64,000 bases of DNA from Candidatus Methanosuratincola subterraneus (GTDB lineage Archaea > Thermoproteota > Methanomethylicia > Methanomethylicales > Methanomethylicaceae), in assembly GCA_004028775.1 (NCBI GenBank), contig RXGA01000002.1:248001-312000 (forward strand). Direction: 5' to 3'. The notes under the pieces were generated by a model. That model saw only the letters and a list, made by a program, of their open reading frames with translations, was not told the DNA's origin and made no database searches. The position numbers and the translations under genes were made by a program. Positions 51,856 to 60,045 of the stretch are shown here, one piece after another (the stretch's first letter is position 1; each line of letters opens with the position of its first letter).

Positions 51856-52324
51856 CTTTCTTACGAGGGGCTACCTCGAAGACATCTTCGCCCGCCTCCT
51901 GTTGCTTTTTCTTCTCCTGCGGCTCGCTGTTGAGCGGATATTCAGGGTAGCTCTCCTTCAGGAAGGCAAGGGTCTTTGCCGCTATTTCCCAGGCTATCAG
52001 GAAGCCCCTCTCATAGTCGTCTATGGTCGGCCTGTATGCCTCGTTCCTGAACTTCTCGGAGAGGGCGCTTATCTCCTGCGGTTCCCCTTTCCTGTAGAGC
52101 TTGATGTAGAGCGAGGCAGAATCCCTCTCCTTAGCGCAGTTGTATATGCCCCTGACGGCGTCGTAGAAGCCCCTCCCCAGCTCGCCTGTCCCGTTCAGCT
52201 TGTTCTTCAGGACCGAGAGGTCCTGCTCGGCCCTGGGGAGGCTCCTAAAGTAAACGTAGCGGACTATCTGGGAGACCTCGGCCTCGAACTTGTGGAGCAG
52301 GTCGTATGTGGACAAGCAGACCAC
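51824..52324 (-). CDS. Unrecognised helical protein with charged tail
   Basis: 166 residues, mostly helical. N-terminal helices (YDLLHKFEAEVSQIVRYVYF, RAEQDLSVLKNKLNG) and DDYERGFLIAWEIAAKTLAFL are followed by a disordered, Lys/Glu-rich tail from about 130. Start is GTG 52324 or TTG 52315. Its 3-prime end overlaps the divergent-strand membrane protein. Not assignable; the tail could bind nucleic acid. Confidence 0.55.
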   Translation of the reverse strand: MVCLSTYDLLHKFEAEVSQIVRYVYFRSLPRAEQDLSVLKNKLNGTGELGRGFYDAVRGIYNCAKERDSASLYIKLYRKGEPQEISALSEKFRNEAYRPTIDDYERGFLIAWEIAAKTLAFLKESYPEYPLNSEPQEKKKQQEAGEDVFEVAPRKKAKEERKGKEG

Positions 52325-52372
52325 ATTGCTTTTTTATAACTTGAGCGCTTATCAAATCTTCGATGTTGGCAG

Positions 52373-53212
52373 ATGAGGGCTGAGGACATAGCCGAAGCGA
52401 TAAGGCTGATGGAAACTGATCTGCCCCCTGATGTAGAGGCGGCACTCGCGCGTTGCCGGGATGAGGAGGAGGGGATCAGCAGGGAAGTCCTCGGGGCCAT
52501 GCTCGAGAATGTGAGGATCGCAAGGGAGGGGGGCGTCCCGATCTGCCAAGACACGGGGAGCCTGGTCTTCTTTGTGAGCGCCAAGGGATGCTGCAGCGAG
52601 ATCTGCAGGATAATCATGGAGGGGGTCGCGATGGCAACCGAGGCGGTGCCCCTCAGGGCGAACATAGTCGATCCGTTCTCAAGGAAGAACACAGGCAACA
52701 ACTTGGGCAGGGGCAACCCGATCATACATATAGATCCGCGCCCGGAGGGGGGGCTGCGGATAGGCATACTGGCCAAGGGTGCCGGGTCGGAGAATGTCAG
52801 CGCCGCTACGATGCTGGACCCGGATCAGTCGGTGGGGGGGATAAAGGAATTCGTTCTCCAGACTGTCAGGAAGGCTGGCGCCAAGCCTTGCCCGCCGATC
52901 ATCGTGGGCGTAGGCGTCGGGGGGAGCCTCGACGCCGCAGCGTTACTGAGCAAGCGCGCCCTGATGAGGAGGCTCGACGAGCCAACAGAGGACGCTCTCT
53001 CGTCGCATTTAGAAGGCGATCTGCTGAGGGAGATCAACTCGCTCAGGATCGGCCCGATGGGGTTCGGGGGCAAGAACACGGCGCTCGCGGTCAGGCTGGA
53101 GGCAGCGGACTGCCACACGGCAAGCCTACCCGTCGCTGTGAGCATACAGTGCTGGGCGCTCAGGAGGGTCTTCCTCGAGGCTGAAGGCGACAGGGTTTTG
53201 ATAAGGAGGTGA
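52373..53212 (+). CDS. Class I fumarate hydratase, alpha subunit
   Basis: 279 residues, N-terminal domain of the oxygen-sensitive [4Fe-4S] fumarase (or tartrate dehydratase). Cluster cysteines appear in GGVPICQDTGS, a middle CCSEICR and GAKPCPPIIVGVGVGG. NKNLGRGNP-like NNLGRGNPIIHIDPRPEGG follows the family. The beta-subunit gene starts 4 bases after its stop. Fumarase fits a partial reductive or oxidative TCA path. Confidence 0.93.
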   Translation: MRAEDIAEAIRLMETDLPPDVEAALARCRDEEEGISREVLGAMLENVRIAREGGVPICQDTGSLVFFVSAKGCCSEICRIIMEGVAMATEAVPLRANIVDPFSRKNTGNNLGRGNPIIHIDPRPEGGLRIGILAKGAGSENVSAATMLDPDQSVGGIKEFVLQTVRKAGAKPCPPIIVGVGVGGSLDAAALLSKRALMRRLDEPTEDALSSHLEGDLLREINSLRIGPMGFGGKNTALAVRLEAADCHTASLPVAVSIQCWALRRVFLEAEGDRVLIRR

Positions 53213-53216
53213 CGGC

Positions 53217-53762
53217 TTGGGCAAAGCATACAGTCTCAGGGGAAAGATAGGTGACCAGGAGGTCTCAAAGCTTCAGGTCGGCGATATCATTTACATAACT
53301 GGCGAGATATTCACGATGAGGGACCAGGCGCACCTGAAGGCCCTTGAGATCCTCAGGGGAGGAGGGAGGCTGCCCTTCGACCTCAGGGGCGGAGTGATAT
53401 ACCACTGCGGGCCTCTAGTAAAGGGTAGCAGGTTGGTCTCGGCTGGACCTACCACGAGCATGAGGATGGAAAGGAGCGAGGGGGAGATCCTCGCGAGGAC
53501 CGGGGCAAAGTGCATAATCGGCAAAGGTGGGATGGGATCTGGAACCCTCAGCGCGCTCTCAGAGCACCACGCGGTCTATGCGGAGTACCCCGGGGGGGCG
53601 GGTGCGCTGGCAGCGAGGTCAGTGGTCGGGATAAAGGGAGTTTACTGGAGGGAGCTCGGGGACCCAGAGGCCGTCTGGGTGCTCGAGGTGGAGGGCTTCG
53701 GTCCTTGCTTCGTGACGATGGACTGCCACGGCAGGACCCTCAGGGAGACGCTCAAGAAATGA
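53217..53762 (+). CDS. Class I fumarate hydratase, beta subunit
   Basis: 181 residues, C-terminal domain of class I fumarase. Visible signatures are VGDIIYITGEIFTMRDQAHLK, IYHCGPLVKGSRLVSAGPTTSMRME, and GKGGMGSGTLSALSEH. The substrate carboxylate is bound by this domain. TTG start at 53217 after AAGGAGGTGA. Two-gene operon with the alpha subunit. No transport gene adjacent. Confidence 0.93.
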   Translation: MGKAYSLRGKIGDQEVSKLQVGDIIYITGEIFTMRDQAHLKALEILRGGGRLPFDLRGGVIYHCGPLVKGSRLVSAGPTTSMRMERSEGEILARTGAKCIIGKGGMGSGTLSALSEHHAVYAEYPGGAGALAARSVVGIKGVYWRELGDPEAVWVLEVEGFGPCFVTMDCHGRTLRETLKK

Positions 53763-53880
53763 CCATTGAAGCGCGAACGATGTGGAGCCAGGCGTCCAGA
53801 GGTGCATAAAGGGCGGTTTGCTTTTTCGGCTTTGATTTGGAATGAAAGGAAAAAAATTGAGGCTCTGCTTGGGGGAATGG

Positions 53881-56376
53881 TCACTTCATCGCTGCCCAAG
53901 TTGACCTTATGGCCTCGACGAAGCGCTTTGTCGCTTCTTCGGGGTTCGCTGACTTTGTTATTGCGCCCCCGACGACCAGCACGCGCGCCCCTGCCTTGAC
54001 CATCTGCGGCACTACCTCGAGCTTTATGCCGCCGGCGACTGAGACCGGGATCTTGAGGCTCCTCGCCAGGTTCTGCACCAGCGCGACCTTCTGGTCCACC
54101 TCCCGCTCCCTCGACTGGGCGCTTATGCCCACGTGCATGCAGACCATGTCCACGCCCAGCTTCTCGACCTCGAGCGCCCTGGAGAGCGGATCCTTGAGGT
54201 TCATCAGGTCGACCATCACCTTGACATTGTACTTCCTAGCAGCGCCGACCGCGTCAGAGATGGTGTAGTCGTCAGTGGCGCCCATCACAGTGACGATGTC
54301 AGCCCCAGCCTCGACAGCGAGCTCAGTCTCGAGCCAGCCCGTGTCGAATGTCTTGAGGTCTGCCAGGATTGTCGCGTTGGGGCAGGCCTTCCTAAGGGAC
54401 CTCACAGCGTTGAGCCCCTCTGACTTTATCAGCGGGGTCCCAGCCTCGATTATCTCGGCGCCACCGCGGTATGCCTTCTCGGCTATGGGTATGGCATCCT
54501 TCAAGTAGCGCTCGTCTATTGCCACCTGCAGCTGAGGACCTTCGTAAACTGGCTTCAGACCCAATTGCAGCACCTTCTTGCTTGACGGTATACCGTTATA
54601 GTCCCAGCCTCTCACTGCATAGTACTCATTTAATAACCTATCCATGTCGACCGTCTCGCCCTTGGCCGGACCGTCGGGCATCGGGACCTCGGTGAACCTC
54701 CTAGGCAGCGCATCGTCCTTCCTGCTGAAGCCTTCCCTAACGTTGAAGAGGCGCTCGATGTTGTAAATGCGCTCGCCTATCCTGTAGAACTCCTCCCTGT
54801 CCACGTAGAAGCCTGTCGCGCAGGTGAGCAGCCTGGCGTAGAAGTCCGGCTCGAATGCCAGGGTGCTGAAGAGCGCCATAGTCGTGTACTTGCAAAGCAC
54901 GAGGGAGTCCAGCACCGCGAAGACGTCCTGCATTACCTTTGTTAGGGCGGCCTTGTCGTCGTACGAGTTCGGGTTCAGGTACCTTGGCATGCTGAGGATC
55001 TCCGGGACTATCATGAAAGCTCTGAGGTGGCACCCGCCCCTGTTCGAGGTGGCATATGACAGTGCCATGCCCTTCACCCCCCTCGGGTCGTATGCAGGCA
55101 GCTCGAGCCCCTTCACGTGGATCGCAAAGTCATCAGCCTCGAGCTTCTTGGCAGCGCTGCGGGTCCCCTCAGCCAGCAGGTCCCCGATCCCCTCGCGGTA
55201 AGCGGTCATGCGGATCAGCTTGAGCAGGGCCTCGGTGTCGCCGAATTTTGCGTCGATCCCGATCTCCGAGGGCTTGACCTTGCCCTTCTCCGCGCAAGCC
55301 ATCAGGAACCCTATAGCCTGGCCCATCGATATCGTGTCGACGCCAAGCTTGTTGCAGAGATCGTTCGCCACGGCTATCGCATTCAGGTCGCTTATGCCGC
55401 AGTTCGGCCCGAGCGCCCAAACAGTCTCGTACTCCGGGCCCTCTGTCTCTATCGTCTCTCCGGTCGGGAGCCTTGGCTGGGTGATCCTCCCGCACATGAT
55501 CGGGCAGGCGAAGCACCCCTTCTTGCCACGGAGGATGGTCTTGGACATGTACTCCCCGCTCACCTTCTCGGCTTCCTCGAATACGCCTGTGCTGTAGTTC
55601 CTCACCGGGAAGATCCCCGCCTTGTTTATGATGTGGACAAGCACAGAGGTGCCGTACCGGGCAAGCCCGTCTCCGGTTATCGGGTGGCCCTTGAGCACCT
55701 GGATTGTCCTCTTGACCTCCTTCATGAACGCATACCGGTTTGCAAGCGGTATCTCAGCCCTGCCCCTGACGACGATCGCCTTTAGGTTCTTCGAGCCCAT
55801 TACCGCGCCGACACCGCCCCTCGCAGCAGTCCTGTGCTTCTCGTTCATTATCGCCGCGATCTTGACCAGTCTCTCCCCCGCAGGCCCTATGCACGCGACC
55901 CTTGCCAAGGGATCCCCGACGATCTGCTTGAGCCGGTCCTCGGTCTGCGTCGTGTCTAGGCCCCAGAGCGCTGAGGCGTCGTTGAGGCGGGCCTCGCCGT
56001 TGATTATTGAGAGGTAGACGGGCTTGCTGCTCTTCCCCTCGAATATGATGCCGTCATAGCCTGACCGCTTCAGCTCGACGCCGAAATATCCGCCGCTGTT
56101 GGCGTCGAATATTGTCCCAGTGGCAGGAGACTTCGTCGAGACAGAAAACCTGCCCGAAGTGGGGGCAGCGGTCCCGGTCAGGGGCCCAGTCATGAATATG
56201 AGCTTGTTGTCCGGACCGAGCGGATCGGTGCCTGGCTTCAGCTCATCGTAAAGGATTTTTGCCCCGTATCCCCTGCCGCCTATGAACTGCGCGGCAGTTT
56301 CGAAATCAAGCTCTTCTGAAGAGATCTCCCCAGTCGTGAGATCAACGCGGAGTATTCTGTTCATGTAACCGCCCAA
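53881..56376 (-). CDS. Aldehyde ferredoxin oxidoreductase fused to 3-hexulose-6-phosphate synthase
   Basis: 831 residues. Residues about 1-606 are a full tungsten-pterin AOR: the cluster cysteines are at 288, 291, 295 (CFACPIMC) and 495 (LVLCKY), with Glu313 in EGPEYE, numbering almost identical to Pyrococcus AOR. Residues about 614-831 are a complete HPS (OMP-decarboxylase suprafamily): DLKTFD (673-678) for metal and substrate, and His748 in MHVGISAQ. No frameshift separates them; the joint GLKPVYEGPQLQVAID reads through. TTG at 56376 follows GGAGGATCA; family-like MGGYMNRILRVDLTTG begins there. Proposed role: formaldehyde made by HPS in the reverse ribulose monophosphate pathway is oxidised to formate by the AOR half. 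Confidence 0.92.
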   Translation of the reverse strand: MGGYMNRILRVDLTTGEISSEELDFETAAQFIGGRGYGAKILYDELKPGTDPLGPDNKLIFMTGPLTGTAAPTSGRFSVSTKSPATGTIFDANSGGYFGVELKRSGYDGIIFEGKSSKPVYLSIINGEARLNDASALWGLDTTQTEDRLKQIVGDPLARVACIGPAGERLVKIAAIMNEKHRTAARGGVGAVMGSKNLKAIVVRGRAEIPLANRYAFMKEVKRTIQVLKGHPITGDGLARYGTSVLVHIINKAGIFPVRNYSTGVFEEAEKVSGEYMSKTILRGKKGCFACPIMCGRITQPRLPTGETIETEGPEYETVWALGPNCGISDLNAIAVANDLCNKLGVDTISMGQAIGFLMACAEKGKVKPSEIGIDAKFGDTEALLKLIRMTAYREGIGDLLAEGTRSAAKKLEADDFAIHVKGLELPAYDPRGVKGMALSYATSNRGGCHLRAFMIVPEILSMPRYLNPNSYDDKAALTKVMQDVFAVLDSLVLCKYTTMALFSTLAFEPDFYARLLTCATGFYVDREEFYRIGERIYNIERLFNVREGFSRKDDALPRRFTEVPMPDGPAKGETVDMDRLLNEYYAVRGWDYNGIPSSKKVLQLGLKPVYEGPQLQVAIDERYLKDAIPIAEKAYRGGAEIIEAGTPLIKSEGLNAVRSLRKACPNATILADLKTFDTGWLETELAVEAGADIVTVMGATDDYTISDAVGAARKYNVKVMVDLMNLKDPLSRALEVEKLGVDMVCMHVGISAQSREREVDQKVALVQNLARSLKIPVSVAGGIKLEVVPQMVKAGARVLVVGGAITKSANPEEATKRFVEAIRSTWAAMK

Positions 56377-56404
56377 GCGGTGATCCTCCTGATGACAGGA
56401 GAGA

Positions 56405-56416
56405 ATTGGGGGCACA
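56405..56416. promoter_or_regulatory. Shared TATA region between AOR-HPS and moaD
   Basis: CTTATATCTTT is nearly symmetric and reads as AAAGATATAAG on the minus strand. It sits about 30 bases ahead of the AOR-HPS TTG and about 105 bases ahead of the moaD ATG. One bidirectional promoter could serve both genes. Confidence 0.45.
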
Positions 56417-56449
56417 CTTATATCTTTCCTGCTTCCGGTTGGATTTGAT

Positions 56450-56494
56450 AGGAAGGAAGGGAAGAGGAAGGAAAGGAAGGAAAGGAAGAAAGGA
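56450..56494 (+). repeat. 45-base all-purine tract in the moaD leader
   Basis: An unbroken purine run of GGAAG/GAAAG units lies between the shared TATA and the moaD start. Simple purine tracts can adopt non-B structures or bind proteins; here it may be simple sequence drift. Confidence 0.7.
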
Positions 56495-56519
56495 TTCAGA
56501 ATCCTCATCGGTGTTGCGT

Positions 56520-56798
56520 ATGAAAGTGAAGGCTGAGTTCTTCGCCGATCTGAGGGAGAAAGTAGGCTGCCCAGCGATGGAACTGGAGATCGCAGGGAGC
56601 ACGCTGCTCGACCTCATAGAGGAATTAGACGCACGGACAGGCGGGGCGCTGATGAAAAATGTTCTTGAGGGGGGGAAGCTGAAAGACCTAGTGAAGGTCC
56701 TCGTGAACGGCAGGGACGTCAGGGGGCTTAGGGGGCTCGAAACAGGGCTGAATGATGGGGATGTTGTCTCTTTCTTCCCTCCGGTCGCTGGTGGCTAG
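56520..56798 (+). CDS. moaD: MoaD/ThiS-family sulfur carrier
   Basis: 92 residues, ubiquitin-like fold. Starts MKVKAEFFADLREKVG and ends VVSFFPPVAGG with the functional GG tail, to be adenylated by MoeB/MoaE-type enzymes and used to make molybdopterin (here likely tungstopterin). The frame opens upstream only in a purine-rich segment; ATG 56520 is chosen. Divergent from AOR-HPS, a common association. Confidence 0.9.
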   Translation: MKVKAEFFADLREKVGCPAMELEIAGSTLLDLIEELDARTGGALMKNVLEGGKLKDLVKVLVNGRDVRGLRGLETGLNDGDVVSFFPPVAGG

Positions 56799-56865
56799 CG
56801 AGGAAGATCCTCCCCGATTCCGAATCCTGATCTTGATGGGGAATGCCTAGAATCATGACTTGAAC

Positions 56866-56890
56866 AGAAAGAGAAAGAGAAAGAGAAGGG
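56866..56890 (+). repeat. GAAAGA tandem repeat
   Basis: About four GAAAGA units between the convergent ends of moaD and alba. No function evident. Confidence 0.65.
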
Positions 56891-56914
56891 TATCACAAGA
56901 CTGCGGGATGCTTC

Positions 56915-57219
56915 TCAGCTGGCAGGCTTCCTCGATATCTTGATGTCTATGGTAGAGACGTTCTTATGGGGATCGCCAACGATCGCAGTGCCGATCGTAA
57001 CGCTCTTGACCACGGCATCGCCACCAAGGAAACGCTTCGAGACGATCTCAGCGACGTCCACCGCGCGGGAGATCGCCCTCCCCTTGCCTTGACCGTCACC
57101 GACCCGGACTCCGTCAGCTCCATCAGTGCAGCCATTGCATAGCTCATCACCGACTTCTTACCGACTAGCACTGTGCCCGCAGGGACGGTTTTTTCGGATT
57201 TGGGAACGGCTTCAGCCAA
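56915..57219 (-). pseudogene. alba: Alba chromatin protein with a one-base frameshift
   Basis: The first frame reads [22 protein letters not shown] and SVTVKARGG, unmistakably Alba. A different frame then reads [20 protein letters not shown], then [14 protein letters not shown] and [15 protein letters not shown] with a stop at 56915-56917, giving the standard Alba C-terminus. One base is missing in the CCCTCCCC run at about 57076-57083 (GGGGAGGG on the coding strand). Because the rest is intact, a sequencing or assembly error in the homopolymer is likely; a real frameshift or programmed slippage is possible. Alba is a DNA- and RNA-binding chromatin protein. Confidence 0.9.
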
Positions 57220-57240
57220 GAAGATCCGCCTCTGGAAGCG

Positions 57241-57816
57241 ATGGCGGGCAATAATTTATCAGACCGATTTTCAAGTTTGATCCGGGCGTCCACATTGAAG
57301 ACAAGGATCGCTGAGGATTACAACGCAACTGCTGGTATATACGACATGAGGTACAGGGAGGAGCAGCAGCTGAAGATAGGGTTCCTCCTCAACAGGGTCA
57401 GGCTGAGAGACGGCGACACAGTCATAGACGCAGGGTGCGGCACAGGACTCCTTCTCGAGTCAGTCTCAGAAAGGGCTAAGGCATGGCTGGTCGGCATCGA
57501 CAGCTCAATTGGCATGCTGCGCGAGGCGAAGCGGAAGGGGATTGAGGCCGACTTAGTCTTGGGGGATGTGGAGAACATGCCTTTCAAGGATGGTGTTGCG
57601 GATGCGGCATTCTCTGTGAGTGTGATCCAGCTGGCGGAGAACCCGGAACGGGCAATCAGTGAGATCAGGAGGATCACTAAGGCAGGCGGTGCTATTGGGA
57701 TAAGCTATTTGAAAAGGGCAGGGATAGAACCCCCGCTGGCGGCGGGAATCAGGGCAGCGGTCCATGCATCAGAAACGTTGAAAGACATCTTCATCACGGG
57801 ATTCAGGGAAGATTGA
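57241..57816 (+). CDS. Class I SAM-dependent methyltransferase
   Basis: 191 residues with motif I VIDAGCGTGLLLE, acidic loop VGIDSSIGML, and motif II-III ADLVLGDVENMPFKDGVADAAFS. YNATAGIYDMRYREEQQ is typical of UbiE/COQ5-like methyltransferases. Substrate unknown. ATG 57241 lies where a minus-strand TATA for alba seems to be, so a later TTG start (near 57277) is possible. Divergent from alba. Confidence 0.88.
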   Translation: MAGNNLSDRFSSLIRASTLKTRIAEDYNATAGIYDMRYREEQQLKIGFLLNRVRLRDGDTVIDAGCGTGLLLESVSERAKAWLVGIDSSIGMLREAKRKGIEADLVLGDVENMPFKDGVADAAFSVSVIQLAENPERAISEIRRITKAGGAIGISYLKRAGIEPPLAAGIRAAVHASETLKDIFITGFRED

Positions 57817-57896
57817 TCGACGGATCATCCGCAGGTCCTGCACAGAAAAGGTTTTTATAACGAGCCCTATTCACGGTAAGTTGGTGTATCGATAAA

Positions 57897-58133
57897 ATGC
57901 CTAGCGAGCCGATAAGGTTGCTCAACAAGTCCCTGCATAGCCAGATCCTTGTCAAGCTGAAGGATGGGCACGAATACGTCGGGATCCTGGAGAAGTACGA
58001 CCCAACAATGAACCTCATAATGAGTGATGCGGTTGAGGCTTCTGACGATTCCAGCGAGCCGATAGCAAAGTACGGCAAGATCCTGGTGAGGGGCAACAAC
58101 ATACTCTACATCAAGACCTCGAGACCCCAATGA
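57897..58133 (+). CDS. Sm-like archaeal protein (LSm)
   Basis: 78 residues. Sm1 (KSLHSQILVKLKDGHEYVGILEKYDPTMNLIMSD region) and Sm2 (KILVRGNNILYIK) are both present. Forms a heptameric ring that binds U-rich RNA. TTTTTATAA at 57851-57859 is the TATA box. Not followed by the L37e gene that often accompanies it in other archaea. Confidence 0.94.
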   Translation: MPSEPIRLLNKSLHSQILVKLKDGHEYVGILEKYDPTMNLIMSDAVEASDDSSEPIAKYGKILVRGNNILYIKTSRPQ

Positions 58134-58188
58134 GTGGAGCCATCCAGCGTAGACAAAGCACGCACCCTTAAGAGGAGGCCAGCGGTCC

Positions 58189-58686
58189 ATGTCATCAGTC
58201 ATCCTCTATGAGGAGACCATAACATGGAGGCTGATCATAGCGCTGGTCTTGGGTGTGTTGTGCTTCGCGGCAGCGGTGACAACATTCGCTTACGTGAACG
58301 ACCCGAGCGAGGATCCGATTGCACTGGTTGTGATCGCAATAGTCGCAGCGGCAGGCATGGGGATCGCGCTTAACTTCAGCAGGCTCTCGATCAAGGCGAC
58401 CTTCGACGGGATATCAGTGGCGTTCGGGAGGATCAGGACTTCTTTCAGATGGGATCAGATCGAGGACTGCTATTTGGACCAGGCTTCATCGCTCAGGTAC
58501 GGCGGATTCGGGATAAGGGGAGGCAGGGTGGATGGAAAGACAAGGCTTGTCTACAACATAACTAGCGCCCCTCGACTCGTTCTGAAGGTGAAGGGCACCA
58601 AGTATGACGAGTTCGCCTTCTCCACCAAGAGGCCGGAAGAGCTTATGAGGGTGATCAAGGGGCAGATCCCGCAGCCGCCCCTGTAA
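58189..58686 (+). CDS. Two-TM membrane protein with PH-like domain
   Basis: 165 residues. Two helices (about 14-34 and 44-65), then a C-terminal soluble domain with FRWDQIEDCYLDQASSLRYGGFGIRGG, a pattern like the bacterial PH/bPH-2 domain. Not assignable beyond this. Follows LSm by 55 bases but has no obvious link. Confidence 0.6.
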   Translation: MSSVILYEETITWRLIIALVLGVLCFAAAVTTFAYVNDPSEDPIALVVIAIVAAAGMGIALNFSRLSIKATFDGISVAFGRIRTSFRWDQIEDCYLDQASSLRYGGFGIRGGRVDGKTRLVYNITSAPRLVLKVKGTKYDEFAFSTKRPEELMRVIKGQIPQPPL

Positions 58687-58827
58687 AAACCCAAGCGCAT
58701 TTGCCAGACCGCCAGCCTAGATCTAGAAAAATTATCCGGGGTTATTCGACAATCGAAAAGTCATACTAGAAAGCAATATTAGGAAGTGGGATATGCTAAC
58801 CTTTAAAGTGATGGTGGAGGGCTATAT

Positions 58828-60045
58828 TTGAGTCCTAGGAACATTGTTGTAGAAGCGCTCCAGCAGCAGCCGGTCGAGTCGCACAGCGTCGAGTTCGTAG
58901 AGAGGAAGGGCCTCGGGCACCCCGACTACATCGCAGACAGCCTGTCGGAGGAGTTCAGCCTCGAGCTTTGCAAGGAGTACCAGAAAAGGTTCGGCACAAT
59001 ACTTCACCACAACGTCGACAAGGTGCTCCTTGTGGGGGGGCAGGCGAACCCCAAGTTCGGGGGAGGCGAGGTGATCACCCCGATTTTCATAATAATGTCA
59101 GGAAGGGCGACCAGCGAGGTGAACACCAACGGCGGGGTGGAGTACATCCCGGTGGGTAGGATAGCCCTCCAGGCAGCAAAGAACTGGATCAGGAACAATC
59201 TCCCCCACCTTGACGTTGACCACCATGTGATAATCGACCACAAGATAGGAAAGGGGTCGGCTGACCTGGTATGCAACTTCAACACGAGGTATGGAAAGAT
59301 ATGCTCGAACGACACCTCCTTCGGCGTCGGTTACGCGCCCTTGGACACGCTCGAGAGGCTTGTATTCGACACTGAGAGGTACATCAACAGCCCGGAGACG
59401 AAAAAGAGGTTCCCCGAGGTTGGGGAGGACGTCAAGGTAATGGGGCTGAGGACCGGGAGAGAGATCAAGATAACCATAGCGGCAGCCACGATCTCGAAGA
59501 ATGTGCCTGATCTATCCCACTACCTGTCTGTCAAGGAGGAGCTGAAGTCAGCGGTCGAGGACTTTATCGCCAGGAAATGCGACACGCCTGTAGAGGTCTT
59601 CCTGAACAACGCTGATTTGCCTGAGAAGGGGATAGTCTACCTCACGGTGACAGGGACCAGCGCCGAGATGGGGGACGACGGCGAGACAGGGAGGGGGAAC
59701 AGGGCCAACGGGCTTATCACGCCACAGAGGCCAATGTCGCTGGAGGCTGCAGCCGGCAAGAATCCGGTGAGCCACGTGGGTAAGATTTACAACGTGCTGG
59801 CTGGGAGGATAGCCGAGAAGATAGCCGAGATAAAGGGGGTGGACGAGGCATACGTCAAGATAGTCAGCCAGATCGGCAGGGCAATAGACGACCCCCACAT
59901 GGCCAATGTGCAGCTAGTTATGGAGAGGGGATCCCTAGTGACGAGCAACATACAGGGCGAGATCAGGGGGATCGTTGAGAACTCCCTTGACTCGATAGCC
60001 GAGATCACAGAGGCAATTCTTGAGAAGAGAGTGACCCTCTTCTGA
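58828..60045 (+). CDS. mat: Archaeal S-adenosylmethionine synthetase
   Basis: 405-residue archaeal-type MAT, not homologous at the sequence level to bacterial MetK except in motifs. Signatures: [43 protein letters not shown] and [22 protein letters not shown]. Supplies SAM to methyltransferases such as the one upstream. TTG start after GGTGGAGGG. Its 3-prime 41 bases overlap the convergent DUF460 gene. Confidence 0.95.
   Translation: MSPRNIVVEALQQQPVESHSVEFVERKGLGHPDYIADSLSEEFSLELCKEYQKRFGTILHHNVDKVLLVGGQANPKFGGGEVITPIFIIMSGRATSEVNTNGGVEYIPVGRIALQAAKNWIRNNLPHLDVDHHVIIDHKIGKGSADLVCNFNTRYGKICSNDTSFGVGYAPLDTLERLVFDTERYINSPETKKRFPEVGEDVKVMGLRTGREIKITIAAATISKNVPDLSHYLSVKEELKSAVEDFIARKCDTPVEVFLNNADLPEKGIVYLTVTGTSAEMGDDGETGRGNRANGLITPQRPMSLEAAAGKNPVSHVGKIYNVLAGRIAEKIAEIKGVDEAYVKIVSQIGRAIDDPHMANVQLVMERGSLVTSNIQGEIRGIVENSLDSIAEITEAILEKRVTLF

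Noticed and set aside
53881-56376. AOR-HPS as two neighbouring genes misjoined
   Set aside because: No stop, ribosome site or frame change lies at the junction, and both halves share the frame with intact motifs; assembly error cannot be fully excluded without reads.
56450-56494. Purine tract as a replication origin element or CRISPR-like array
   Set aside because: No ORB sites, no Cdc6 gene, and no regular spacer structure; simple purine repeat.
56947-57219. A 90-residue protein as the real product of the alba locus
   Set aside because: Its second half is Ser/Arg-rich nonsense, whereas the neighbouring frame continues Alba exactly; a one-base frameshift explains both.
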